A stretch of DNA of 64,000 nucleotides from NCBI RefSeq assembly GCF_025264645.1, contig NZ_CP073696.1, positions 2,480,001 through 2,544,000 on the forward strand, written 5' to 3'. How positions within the stretch are numbered: the stretch's first letter is position 1; each line of letters opens with the position of its first letter. Position numbers and translations under genes: made by a program. Under the pieces are notes generated by a model. That model was not told where the DNA came from, did not search any database, and was given only the letters and a program-made list of their open reading frames with translations. Positions 1 to 8,967 of this stretch are shown piece after piece. The stretch is from Edaphobacter lichenicola (GTDB lineage Bacteria; Acidobacteriota; Terriglobia; Terriglobales; Acidobacteriaceae).

Positions 1-803
1 TCGCGAGAGGTACTGTAGTACTGGCTGGTTAGATTCAGGGTCATGATCGCAGAGGTTTTGCCATCAAGTGTGATGGTCTTTTGGTGACTGGCCTGGAAGA
101 CCGGGTTCGCCCACACGGTCGGAACGCCGTTTGCGTTGAGGTAGGTGAAGGCCGGCGTGTTGTTCGTCTTCTCGAGGGCCTGATCGAGGATGACACGAAC
201 TTGGATGCCCTTCGCTGCGAGCGCAACGAGATCCTGTTGGAAGGTGGTATCGACGAGTTCGTACATCGTCATGTCGATCGTGCTGGTTGCCGTTTGAATA
301 AATTGATAGAGCGGCGTGACGCTTAGATCTGATTGTGGGAACGAAATGAGTGTCAGCGTGGGGGCCGTAGAAACTGCTGCGCCCTTGCCCTTCAAAGCTG
401 CTTTCTGAAGTCGTCCCGAAGCGTTATCGGTAACGCTGATAGCTGCGTCGTAGGTCTTCTTCGCTGCCGGCTTGAAGCTAACCGAGATCACACAGTTGGC
501 GCCTGCGTCGAGCGAGGTGCCGCAGGTGTTGCTCTGCACGAAAGCGGTTCGGCCTTTGCCCGTAAGCTTGATGCTCGAGATCGTGAGCGAGGAGGAGCCG
601 GTGTTTGTGAGAGTGACTGTTTGTACGGCGCTGGTTGTACCAACCGTTGTGTCTGGAAAGGGAGTCGCGGCTCCGAGGCTCGCCTGGGGAGCAGCCGGCG
701 TCGCCGTTTGTCCGCTTGTAACCGATGGCAAGCCCGCACTAAAAACTGCGATCGCAACGAAGACAACACGAGCAGTGAGTCGGGAAAATCGCTTGAGTAT
801 CAA
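1..803 (-). CDS. Secreted Ig-like / phospholipase D-like protein, 3' end beyond the window
   Basis: An open frame runs leftwards off the window edge from a TTG start at 803-801, with GGAG about 8 bases upstream. The N-terminus reads as a signal peptide (basic MILKRF, then hydrophobic residues to about residue 25). An Ig-like or choice-of-anchor domain follows, with the motif NTGSSSLTISSIKLTG and a CGTSLDAGANCVISVSFKP segment. The last part has the start of a PLD fold (TIDMTMYELVDTTFQQDL) and an HxKx4D signature (HQKTITLD), so a phosphodiesterase or nuclease activity outside the cytoplasm is likely. PLD enzymes usually need two such motifs; the second would lie beyond the window. The gene diverges from the radical SAM gene. 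The domain call is confident; the substrate is unknown. Confidence 0.8.
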   Translation of the reverse strand, partial: MILKRFSRLTARVVFVAIAVFSAGLPSVTSGQTATPAAPQASLGAATPFPDTTVGTTSAVQTVTLTNTGSSSLTISSIKLTGKGRTAFVQSNTCGTSLDAGANCVISVSFKPAAKKTYDAAISVTDNASGRLQKAALKGKGAAVSTAPTLTLISFPQSDLSVTPLYQFIQTATSTIDMTMYELVDTTFQQDLVALAAKGIQVRVILDQALEKTNNTPAFTYLNANGVPTVWANPVFQASHQKTITLDGKTSAIMTLNLTSQYYSTSR

Positions 804-843
804 GGTGATCTCCGATGGAGCACGCTTTGGGGAAACGAACCAG

Positions 844-849
844 ATTATA
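844..849 (-). promoter_or_regulatory. Possible -10 box of the Ig/PLD gene
   Basis: On the minus strand this reads as a perfect TATAAT, about 40 bases upstream of the TTG start. No good -35 hexamer lies at 16-18 bases, so this is only a candidate promoter element. Confidence 0.3.
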
Positions 850-967
850 GGGGGCGTGTGTCGTTCGCTTTGTGAATCAACGATGTTTGTTGCTCGAAGA
901 TGCTGGATAACGATGCGCTTGACGTGGTATTGGGGACGGCCTATAGTCGTTTTCAAAAGGCGAACAA

Positions 968-2065
968 ATGGCGAAAATTGGTGATCCCTCTCTCTTTCCA
1001 ATCCTCAACCAGCCGGTCGTGGGAATCGCTCGGATGGCGGCTGAAGCCGAGCATGCCGAGGACGGTCATCTGGTTGAGTTCAAGGCATTGGAGGTGCGCA
1101 GCATCCTCAACAAGTCGGTGTCCAAGCGACGGCTTTCGATGGCCTACAGCATCAATCCCTACCGGGGATGTGAGTTCGGCTGCAAGTACTGCTATGCGCG
1201 CTACACTCACGAGTTCATGGCGCCTGGACCGTCAACTGAGGCGACGGAAGCGCGCGATGCGGTGGGGGGGATCGATATGAGGAATCCCCTTGCCTTCGAG
1301 CGTCTGATCTTTCTAAAACAGAACGCGGCGTGGCTATTGGAGCAGGAATTGAAAAAGATCGATCCTGTGAATGAGATCGCTTTGGGGACCGCAACTGATC
1401 CATATCAGCCTATCGAACGGCGAACGAGGATTACACGCAGTCTGCTTGAAGTGTTTTCACGAAAGTCTGGCTATCGATTGGGAATCGTAACCAAGTCACG
1501 ATTGATCGAACGGGATATCGATCTGCTGGTGGAGATTGCGAAACGAAATACGCTCGTAGTCCATGTCACGATTACGACACCGGATGCAACGCTGGCGCGG
1601 CTGCTGGAGCCTCGCGCTCCGAGACCGGATCTCCGTTTTCAGGCAGTAAGGCGGTTGCGAGCGGCAGGCATCGTCGCCGGGGTCTTTGGATCGCCACTTC
1701 TGCCAGGAATTACCGATACCGAGGAAGCGTTGGACGGCATGGCTCGTCGTGCCGCTGCGGTTGGAGCCAGTTTTTTTGCCGCGCATCCGCTGTTTCTCAA
1801 GCCGTGCTCACGGCCAACCTATCTGGGCTTCATTCGTGAGCACTTCCCTGCCCTTGAGGCTGATTATGCCAAACGCTTCGCGACGGCTGACTTCGCCGGT
1901 AGATCTTACAGCGAGCGACTGAAAAAAATGGTTGATGAGGCGTGTCGGAGATATGGCATCGGGAAGCGCTCAAGCGACGCTTTGCTGACACGGAACGAGG
2001 ATGGTGGAAGAAGACCGCCGCAGAGGATAGGCGTTCACGCTGTCCAGCAAAGATTATTTGCCTAA
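968..2065 (+). CDS. PA0069-like radical SAM protein
   Basis: The 365-residue protein carries the radical-SAM cluster motif CEFGCKYC (Cys68, Cys72, Cys75), preceded by NPYRG. This is the hallmark of the PA0069/Rv2578c branch, which is related to spore photoproduct lyase. Further conserved stretches are GTATDPYQPIE and the TKS...RD.DLL region. It would bind a [4Fe-4S] cluster and cleave S-adenosylmethionine; the substrate of this branch is not established. The ATG is preceded by AAGG at a suitable distance. Its stop overlaps the stop of the convergent, disrupted ABM gene by two bases. The family call is firm; the function is unknown. Confidence 0.9.
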   Translation: MAKIGDPSLFPILNQPVVGIARMAAEAEHAEDGHLVEFKALEVRSILNKSVSKRRLSMAYSINPYRGCEFGCKYCYARYTHEFMAPGPSTEATEARDAVGGIDMRNPLAFERLIFLKQNAAWLLEQELKKIDPVNEIALGTATDPYQPIERRTRITRSLLEVFSRKSGYRLGIVTKSRLIERDIDLLVEIAKRNTLVVHVTITTPDATLARLLEPRAPRPDLRFQAVRRLRAAGIVAGVFGSPLLPGITDTEEALDGMARRAAAVGASFFAAHPLFLKPCSRPTYLGFIREHFPALEADYAKRFATADFAGRSYSERLKKMVDEACRRYGIGKRSSDALLTRNEDGGRRPPQRIGVHAVQQRLFA

Positions 2066-2366
2066 AGTTCGAGAGGAGTGAACGATGCAAATCTGGTGGA
2101 GGATTCGTCCAGTGAGACAAGCAGCACGTCGTCGCAGACGGCGGCATCGCGCTCCCAAAGTTTCAGTACGGCGGGGTTGGTCTGGGCTCGCTCCGTGCCG
2201 CCGGCTTCCCACTCGAAGACCTCCACAACGGTGCCGTCTTTGGCCCGATGGGTTGTGACGGGATGGTCGCAACGTGTTCGCGAGTCAGTTGCAGCAGGTC
2301 GGCGTATTTACCAGGCTTGGGTTTGTAGGCTGCAATGACGATGGTGCGGCCGGATTCGGTTTCCAT
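2062..2366 (-). pseudogene. Antibiotic-biosynthesis-monooxygenase-like gene, frame disrupted
   Basis: A good start (ATG 2366-2364, with GAGGAGG upstream) opens a frame reading RTIVIAAYKPKPGKYADLL, then LTREHVATI. That is the first half of a small ABM-domain protein. The second half, with DGTVVEVFEWEAGG, TNPAVLKLWERDAAVCDDV and the end TPLEL, lies in another frame and stops at 2064-2062. The junction is near 2250-2275. Compared with what I recall of the family, about ten residues between the two halves are also missing. This suggests an out-of-frame deletion rather than a single-base error. It lies between rplK and the radical SAM gene. A sequencing error cannot be excluded. Confidence 0.75.
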
Positions 2367-2512
2367 ACGCTGCCTCCTCGTTGACGAGACGAAGCTACAA
2401 GGAGGTCGTTGCTCACGACGAAAGAGGACGCCTGAAGCCATCGCCGACAGACATGTCGTTGATGGTTCTTGCGTCCTCGCTCGTAAAAGCAGAGGTTAGA
2501 AGTTCGTCGAAG

Positions 2513-2947
2513 TTAGGCTACGACGTCGATGCCCATGGAGCGGGCGGTACCCCGGATGGTCTTGGCGGCAGCTTCGACCGAGGCGGCGTTCATGTCCGGC
2601 ATCTTCTGGGTGGCGATCTCGAGGATCTGCTTCTCGGTCACCTTACCGATCTTCTCCTTGTTCGGAGTTCCAGAGCCCTTGGCAACGCCAGCGGCCTTGA
2701 GCAGAAGCACCGGAGCTGGAGGGGTCTTGGTGATGAAGCTGAAGGTGCGGTCCGCGTAGACGCTGATGACGACGGGAATGGTGAGCCCCGCCAGGTCAGG
2801 AGCCTTGGTGCGGTCGTTGAACTGCTTGCAGAACTCCATGATGTTGACCTGCGCCTGGCCGAGCGCGGGGCCGACCGGGGGTGCAGGGGTGGCCTTACCG
2901 GCCAAAATCTGAAGCTTGACGTATCCAGTGATCTTCTTCGGTGCCAT
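2513..2947 (-). CDS. rplK: 50S ribosomal protein L11
   Basis: The 144-residue product is full length for L11. It shows the N-terminal [11 protein letters not shown] start, the proline-rich [11 protein letters not shown] hinge and the C-terminal rRNA-binding domain with [10 protein letters not shown]. It binds 23S rRNA in the GTPase-associated centre, where EF-G and EF-Tu act. AGAGGA precedes the ATG. It is the last gene of the rpmG-trnW-secE-nusG-rplK run. Unusually, rplA does not follow: the next minus-strand gene is the disrupted ABM gene. Confidence 0.98.
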   Translation of the reverse strand: MAPKKITGYVKLQILAGKATPAPPVGPALGQAQVNIMEFCKQFNDRTKAPDLAGLTIPVVISVYADRTFSFITKTPPAPVLLLKAAGVAKGSGTPNKEKIGKVTEKQILEIATQKMPDMNAASVEAAAKTIRGTARSMGIDVVA

Positions 2948-3049
2948 TGCGGTAAATCCTCTTTACGCTTCCAGCGGCGGGCGTTGCTGAGATCGAAACG
3001 CCTGCTGCTTAATGTTGTTGCTAAACTCTTGCTCCCACTTAGGGAGGAA

Positions 3050-3667
3050 CTACTCGTCTACGATCTTGTCCACCTTGGAGAATTCGATCTCGACCGGGGT
3101 GGAGCGGCCGAAGATGCTGACCATCACCTTAAGGGTGTGCTTGTCCTCGTTGATGTCGTCGACTGCACCGGTAAAGTTGGCGAATGGGCCCTCGTTGATG
3201 CGGACCTGCTCGCCCTTGTCGAACTTGACCTTCATGGTCGGCTTGTTGGCCGAGGTCTCGGAGCGGAAGAGGATGGAACTGACTTCCTGCTCGGAGAGAG
3301 CTACGGGATTATCACCCGTGCCAAGGAATCCGGTGACGCGCGGCGTGTTCTTGATGACGTGCCACAGGTCGTTGTCGAGATCCATCTCGACGAGAACGTA
3401 GCCAGGCAGGAAGACGCGCTCAATGGTGTACTTCTTGCCGTTGCGCAGCTCAGTGACCGGCTCGGTCGGGATCATGATGCGACCGATGCGGTTCTGCAGG
3501 CCGAAGGCGGTGATACGGCTCTCGAGGGACTCGCGCACCTTACGCTCGAAGCCCGAGTAAGCGTGGATGATGTACCACTTGAAGTTCTCATTGACCGGGG
3601 GGGCGAGCTGCTCAGTGGAATCTGCTTGAAGATTCTGCTCTACCGGATTTTGCTCTTCTGCCGCCAT
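3050..3667 (-). CDS. nusG: Transcription termination/antitermination factor NusG
   Basis: This is NusG, which couples RNA polymerase to ribosomes and Rho. The NGN domain begins near FKWYIIHAYSGFERKVRESL and contains PGYVLVEMDLD. The C-terminal KOW domain contains FDKGEQVRINEGPFANFTG. I chose the ATG at 3667 (MAAEEQ, 205 residues) because GAAGAAGG sits just upstream. Longer in-frame starts at 3688 and 3727 lack that signal and would abut secE. A short acidic, Gln-rich leader of about 25 residues precedes the conserved domain. It lies between secE and rplK, as in most bacteria. Confidence 0.97.
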   Translation of the reverse strand: MAAEEQNPVEQNLQADSTEQLAPPVNENFKWYIIHAYSGFERKVRESLESRITAFGLQNRIGRIMIPTEPVTELRNGKKYTIERVFLPGYVLVEMDLDNDLWHVIKNTPRVTGFLGTGDNPVALSEQEVSSILFRSETSANKPTMKVKFDKGEQVRINEGPFANFTGAVDDINEDKHTLKVMVSIFGRSTPVEIEFSKVDKIVDE

Positions 3668-3731
3668 CGTTATGCCTTCTTCACGCATCGTGTGCTTCTC
3701 TCTGCTGCTTCTACTTGGAAGTGCCAAACTC

Positions 3732-3992
3732 TTAGTGCTGGGTCAGGCGATGCAGCAATGCTTCGATCGCCCGGCCGATGATGTTGTCCACCAGCCAAAA
3801 GTAGGCGGCGAAGATGAAGACGGTCACAAGAACGACGATCGTGGTCGACTGCACCTCGGCGCGCGAGGGGGAGATCACCTTGCGCATCTCGCTACGAACA
3901 TCCTTAAGGAACTCGCCGAGACGTGCTGGCTGCGACTTCAACTGCTGCAATCCGGTGCTGGGCTGTTCGGTTACCGCTATTGTCTTGGCCAT
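3732..3992 (-). CDS. secE: Preprotein translocase subunit SecE
   Basis: The 86-residue protein has the SecE pattern: a polar N-terminal region, an amphipathic segment (RLGEFLKDVRSEMRKVISPS) and a single membrane helix (TTIVVLVTVFIFAAYFWLVD). SecE clamps SecY in the translocon. Location directly before nusG and after tRNA-Trp supports the call. The ATG at 3992 has GAGG about 7 bases upstream. Confidence 0.96.
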   Translation of the reverse strand: MAKTIAVTEQPSTGLQQLKSQPARLGEFLKDVRSEMRKVISPSRAEVQSTTIVVLVTVFIFAAYFWLVDNIIGRAIEALLHRLTQH

Positions 3993-4057
3993 AGTACTGC
4001 CTCAATCTTCGTAGTGCGTTCCGTTGTCTATTCCCGGACTTGAGGGACCGGGCAAAC

Positions 4058-4133
4058 TGGCGGGGGAGCTCGGATTCGAACCGAGAAGTTCGGTTTTGGA
4101 GACCGACAGTTTAACCGTTGAGCTTACTCCCCC
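4058..4133 (-). tRNA. tRNA-Trp (CCA anticodon)
   Basis: The minus strand folds as a full cloverleaf. The acceptor GGGGGAG pairs with CTCCCCC, followed by G and an encoded CCA at 4060-4058. The anticodon loop CTCCAAA gives CCA. The T loop contains GGTTCGAATCC. It sits between rpmG and secE, a placement also seen in other phyla. Confidence 0.97.
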
Positions 4134-4180
4134 GTGGTGCGGAGTGAGACTGTTCGTCTCACCCCAAATCCGGCTGGAGA

Positions 4181-4330
4181 TTACTTGGTTTCTTTGTGGT
4201 CCGTGTGCTTACGGCAGGTATTGCAGAACTTCGAGAACTCCAGACGGCCAGTGGTCGTCTTCTTATTCTTCGTAGTTGAGTAGTTCCTGTTTTTGCACTC
4301 CGGGCACTGCAGTGTAATGATCTCGCGCAT
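4181..4330 (-). CDS. rpmG: 50S ribosomal protein L33
   Basis: The 49-residue protein starts [19 protein letters not shown] and ends with a basic tail. It has the zinc-ribbon cysteine pairs CPEC and CNTC, so it is the zinc-binding (C+) form of L33. The ATG at 4330 follows AGAAGGAG. A longer frame upstream to 4420 lacks family similarity and is ignored. It opens the rpmG-trnW-secE-nusG-rplK run. Confidence 0.96.
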   Translation of the reverse strand: MREIITLQCPECKNRNYSTTKNKKTTTGRLEFSKFCNTCRKHTDHKETK

Positions 4331-4558
4331 AGTAAATCTCCTTCTAACGTGGCCAGCCACTTCGGCTGGCAAGCAGCGTAATAACACGCCGCGACACAGG
4401 GTGATGGCCCCTGCAACCAAATCCTGATTGTAAGACGGAAGAAAAGCGGTCAGGCCACGCTCGTCCTCATAAATTATCTCTTAAAACAGTGTTTCAGGAA
4501 AGCCATAGCTCCGAACCGTCAAAAACGGCCGTCGCAAAAAATGAAGCAATGGATCAGT

Positions 4559-4599
4559 AAGACAACAGGCGGCAGGAATCTTCCTGCCGCCTGCTGTTT
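4559..4599 (-). terminator. Terminator after tuf
   Basis: A 13-bp perfect GC-rich stem (4566-4578 with 4581-4593) has only two unpaired bases in the loop and begins about 10 bases past the tuf stop. On the minus strand it is followed by TTGTCTTAC, a weak T tract. It probably separates tuf transcripts from rpmG. Confidence 0.75.
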
Positions 4600-4605
4600 G
4601 AATAC

Positions 4606-5793
<1,188 letters not shown>

Positions 5794-5877
5794 GACTGCT
5801 CGTCTCCTCGTGTTGGCCGGCGCGTGCACCGGGGTTCAGGTGAATACTTCAAACGAAAACTAAACTTTGATTGTGTC

Positions 5878-6198
5878 TCAGTAGTACGCGTACAGCTTGA
5901 AGAACTTCTCTCGCAGCGCCGGTGCTACCTGCTCCAGGCTGGCGAGATACAGTTCACGAATCTGGCCCTGATCGGAGTTGCCCAGCTTGCCATACTCTGC
6001 TGCCGTGGCTGCTCCCAGATTGCCGTTGCCCAACACCGTCTCAAAGTCGCGAATACGCAGCTTCGAACGCTCCAGTGACTTCAAAAAATCCGCGACACGA
6101 CCTGAAGAGAAAGAAGTTTCTACTGCTGCCTTCACGGCGTTGAAGGTATCTGGGTCGGAGACGGTAAGTACGGGTTGCTGATACAGACTGCTCAACAC
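5878..6198 (-). CDS. Conserved-looking small protein between tRNA-Gly and tuf
   Basis: The 106-residue protein starts at a GTG with GGAGA just upstream. It looks soluble and helical, with repeated charged segments (KSLERSKLRIRDFETVLG, LREKFFKLYAYY) and no signal peptide or Cys pairs. I do not recognise a named domain. Codon use and the ribosome binding site support a real gene. Its place between the tRNA array and tuf suggests co-transcription with tuf. A translation-linked role is only an inference from position. Confidence 0.7.
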   Translation of the reverse strand: MLSSLYQQPVLTVSDPDTFNAVKAAVETSFSSGRVADFLKSLERSKLRIRDFETVLGNGNLGAATAAEYGKLGNSDQGQIRELYLASLEQVAPALREKFFKLYAYY

Positions 6199-6241
6199 AC
6201 TCTCCTGCGATCTTTATTACCTGACCGCGTCTACAAAACTT

Positions 6242-6316
6242 TGGAGCGGGAGACGGGAATCGGACCCGCGACCAACAGCTTGGAAGGCTGTGACTCTACC
6301 ACTGAGTTACTCCCGC
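6242..6316 (-). tRNA. tRNA-Gly (TCC anticodon)
   Basis: Full cloverleaf on the minus strand: acceptor GCGGGAG with CTCCCGC, then T and an encoded CCA. The anticodon stem ACAGC/GCTGT encloses CTTCCAA, so the anticodon is TCC. It is part of the tRNA array upstream of tuf. Confidence 0.97.
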
Positions 6317-6350
6317 TTACCTGCAGGGACGAGCCCTTTGCTGCAAAATC

Positions 6351-6425
<75 letters not shown>

Positions 6426-6448
6426 ATTTCAAAACCAACCTTACGATC

Positions 6449-6592
6449 TTACCTCGAACGTAACCGCCCGAGTATGACACGGAAGGCAAAAAAACCTAAC
6501 AGGATCCAAGTCAACTGTTGCAACTTGCCTGGCTCCATCGTCTGCCAGACTGCTAGCGCCAACAACCCCAGCACGACCAGCGCAATCCACAT
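6449..6592 (-). CDS. Predicted 47-aa membrane protein inside the tRNA array
   Basis: From ATG 6592 the frame encodes MWIALVVLGLLALAVWQ, a short polar turn (TMEPGKLQQ), a second hydrophobic stretch (LTWILLGFFAFRVIL) and a basic end (GRLRSR). The result is a two-helix hairpin with a positive C-terminus. The ATG has only a weak GGCAGG upstream. In-frame GTG codons about 30 bases further up follow GCAGGAG and could be the true start. The frame continues antisense-free between tRNA-Tyr and tRNA-Thr. I do not recognise a family. The hydrophobic pattern and charge bias support a real gene, but its length keeps confidence modest. Confidence 0.5.
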   Translation of the reverse strand: MWIALVVLGLLALAVWQTMEPGKLQQLTWILLGFFAFRVILGRLRSR

Positions 6593-6670
6593 CCTGCCGC
6601 TGCCTGCCGGGCTTAGATCCACAACACTCACCAACTCCTGCAACGACAACTGCCAGTCCAACAAAACTAA

Positions 6671-6757
6671 TGGTGCACAGGGGAGGATTCGAACCTCCGT
6701 AACTCGAAGAGTGGCAGATTTACAGTCTGCTGCCATTAACCACTCGGCCACCTGTGC
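6671..6757 (-). tRNA. tRNA-Tyr (GTA anticodon)
   Basis: Minus-strand class II tRNA with the long variable arm expected for Tyr. The acceptor GCACAGG pairs with CCTGTGC, then A and an encoded CCA. The anticodon stem GCAGA/TCTGC encloses CTGTAAA, so the anticodon is GTA. Confidence 0.97.
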
Positions 6758-6934
6758 ACATCCTGCTTGAAAGTCCAGCGCGCAGCCCACATCTCAACCG
6801 TTCAAGCCCACACTACGATTCTAAACCGCGAATCGGGCGGGGTACTTACCCTTGAAGGAAGGACCAGGAGGCCTGCGAAGCCAGAACGGCAAGCAGTACA
6901 ACCAAAACCATCTTTCTTTTCGCTGTCTGGAAAC

Positions 6935-7010
6935 TGGAGCTGGCGAAGGGACTTGAACCCCCGACCCTCTGATTACAAATCAGATGCTCTACCAGCTGAG
7001 CTACGCCAGC
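6935..7010 (-). tRNA. tRNA-Thr (TGT anticodon)
   Basis: Minus-strand cloverleaf with acceptor GCTGGCG/CGCCAGC, discriminator T and an encoded CCA. The anticodon stem TCTGA/TCAGA encloses TTTGTAA, so the anticodon is TGT. It is the first tRNA of the array that leads to tuf. Confidence 0.97.
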
Positions 7011-7088
7011 CCAAACAACAATTTTGCTCTCTGTAAGCTCAGCTGCTCGACGCGCAGCAGTGCCCGCGCAGAGTGCGCCGCAGACGTA

Positions 7089-7117
7089 ACTTTAGCATAG
7101 CAGGAATGCAGGATCAA
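7089..7117 (-). promoter_or_regulatory. Candidate promoter of the tRNA-tuf array
   Basis: On the minus strand TTGATC and TAAAGT are separated by 17 bases, and the -10 lies about 80 bases upstream of tRNA-Thr(TGT). The match to the sigma-70 consensus is partial; position is the main support. Confidence 0.35.
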
Positions 7118-7258
7118 TGGCTCGACTTCACCTCCCTGTTGATAACAACTTGAGACGAGGCGCACGTTCAAGATGGGCTATGCTTATTGCGTGAGGCGCT
7201 GCAGTAAGTGACTTCGCTCTGACCATGCTGACACATTGCCTGACCGGCCACGTCCTCG

Positions 7259-8254
7259 ATGCATAAGCGCACCCGCTACTCCCTGCTGCTGATGCTGGCG
7301 CTGATGGTTGCGCTGGTGGTCGCTCTCGTCCTTCGCAAAGCAGCTCCTCCCGAGGTTGCTCGACTGTTGCCTGAGTCCGACGCGATCGTCTACGCCAATC
7401 TGAAACCGCTACGCGCCGCGACCCACTTCGACCGCTCTCCGGTCGACCGCAGCCTTGAGTACCAACAGTTCATTGACGCCACCGGGATTGTGCCCGAACG
7501 CGATCTGGATGCCGCTGCCTTTGCACTTCACCGCATGGAGGACCCTAGCGGTCCCAACGGTCCCGTCGGCTACTCAGAAGTATTCGAGGGCCGCTTCGAC
7601 GGAGAGCGCCTTGCCCGCTATCTCGCAAGCATCGCTACGGCAAAAGAGACTTACGCAGACCACGATATCTTCACCATTCGAGTCGGAGACGCAAAGGCAG
7701 CGCGGCCCTTGCGCATCGCGCAGCTCGGTTACGACACCATCGCCGCTTCGAACATGCCAACCGTTGAGCAGATTCACTCCATCCTCGACCGGCATCGCGC
7801 GGCAGCGTCGCCGTTTTCGGGCTCGTCTTTGCTCTCGGCGCGATACCGTGATGTTCCTGCGTTCTCGAGCGCCTGGGCCATCGGCCACATCGGTCTTCCC
7901 TTCTCCGACCGCGGCTACATCAGCATCTTCGGCCTCCAACTCCCCCTGTCGGAGGACACCACCTTCGTCGCGAGTCTGCGCTACCTTGGCACACTGCGCC
8001 TGCGCATCGAGCAGCTCACTCCCAACGACGCCGATGCAGCTCACGCGGCGGAGACCCTTACCTCACTGTTGAGCCTTATGAAATCTGTTCAACACACACA
8101 GGCCCAGATGCAGCCTCACCCTGCCACTGACGCGGCCTTTCGCGAGTTGACCGACTCAACCAAGATCGAACAGCATAAAGATCGTGCAGTCCTGACGGCG
8201 GATATCCCCCTCGCGCTCGTCAAGGAACTGGCAACACCCGTTACCACCCCATAA
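7259..8254 (+). CDS. Membrane-anchored protein of unknown function
   Basis: The 331-residue protein starts with a basic tip (MHKRTRYS) and one hydrophobic helix to about residue 26, then a soluble region. It is probably anchored in the inner membrane with the bulk outside the cytoplasm. The soluble part contains LPESDAIVYANLKPLR and FEGRFDGERLARYL, similar in style to surface proteins that compute on paired segments, but I cannot name a family. No catalytic motif or Cys pair is evident. The next gene starts 2 bases after its stop, so the two are translationally linked with the downstream phosphatase and dehydrogenase. Confidence 0.75.
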   Translation: MHKRTRYSLLLMLALMVALVVALVLRKAAPPEVARLLPESDAIVYANLKPLRAATHFDRSPVDRSLEYQQFIDATGIVPERDLDAAAFALHRMEDPSGPNGPVGYSEVFEGRFDGERLARYLASIATAKETYADHDIFTIRVGDAKAARPLRIAQLGYDTIAASNMPTVEQIHSILDRHRAAASPFSGSSLLSARYRDVPAFSSAWAIGHIGLPFSDRGYISIFGLQLPLSEDTTFVASLRYLGTLRLRIEQLTPNDADAAHAAETLTSLLSLMKSVQHTQAQMQPHPATDAAFRELTDSTKIEQHKDRAVLTADIPLALVKELATPVTTP

Positions 8255-8256
8255 CC

Positions 8257-8967
8257 ATGACCGATTCCGACTTGCCCCAAGCCAATGTCCAAACCAGCAG
8301 TTCGCCGATCACCCGAGTTCTCCTGGTTCGCCACGGACAGAGCCTTGCGAATGCAGGCGGCATACCAGAGGACCACATCACCAATCCGCTGACAGAGCTG
8401 GGCCATGAGCAGGCAAGGTCATTCGCCGAGAGCTTCGCTTCTGAACCGACCCTATTCCTCGTCTCGCCATTTGCACGCGCGCGTCAGACCTCTGAGCCTT
8501 TAGTACAGCGGTTTCCCGCCATTCCGGTCGAAGAGTGGCCAATCCACGAGTTCCACTATCTAGCGCCAGAGCGCCACAATGGCACCAGTGAAGAGCAGCA
8601 GATCCCTCATATGGACAAATACTGGCAGCGGGGTGATCCGAACTATTTCGATGGCCCCGGTGCCGAATCCTTCAGCGCTTTTATGGATCGCACCCGCGAT
8701 GCGATGAAGCATCTCTCCCGACTGAACACCGGTGGCCATATCGTTATGTTCACGCATGGCTTTGTCATGCAGGCGTTTAGGCTTCTCTCCCTCTTTCCCG
8801 ATGCGACGGATCAGCAGCTGATGTCAAACTTTCGGCGCTTCCACTTCGTCAACTTCATACACAACACCGATTCAATCGAGTTTGAGGTAGTCAACGGCCG
8901 ACTTCGAATGGTCGGACAGCAGCATCTCAACGATTTCATGCTTCAAGGAGAATCGTCCCATGCATAG
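8257..8967 (+). CDS. Histidine phosphatase (phosphoglycerate mutase-like) family protein
   Basis: The 236-residue protein carries the phosphohistidine motif LLVRHGQSLANAGG near residues 24-37. The second catalytic histidine lies in VMFTHGFVMQAF near residue 165. It has the usual acid residue region and length of the branch-1 family, whose members remove phosphate from sugars, nucleotides or proteins through a phospho-His intermediate. The substrate cannot be read from the sequence. A 22-residue N-terminal extension precedes the domain. The gene overlaps the next one by 8 bases (ATGCATAG). Confidence 0.9.
   Translation: MTDSDLPQANVQTSSSPITRVLLVRHGQSLANAGGIPEDHITNPLTELGHEQARSFAESFASEPTLFLVSPFARARQTSEPLVQRFPAIPVEEWPIHEFHYLAPERHNGTSEEQQIPHMDKYWQRGDPNYFDGPGAESFSAFMDRTRDAMKHLSRLNTGGHIVMFTHGFVMQAFRLLSLFPDATDQQLMSNFRRFHFVNFIHNTDSIEFEVVNGRLRMVGQQHLNDFMLQGESSHA

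Noticed and set aside
2381..3781. 466-residue plus-strand open frame
   Set aside because: It is antisense to rplK and nusG, whose identity is certain, and its composition is that of a GC-rich shadow.
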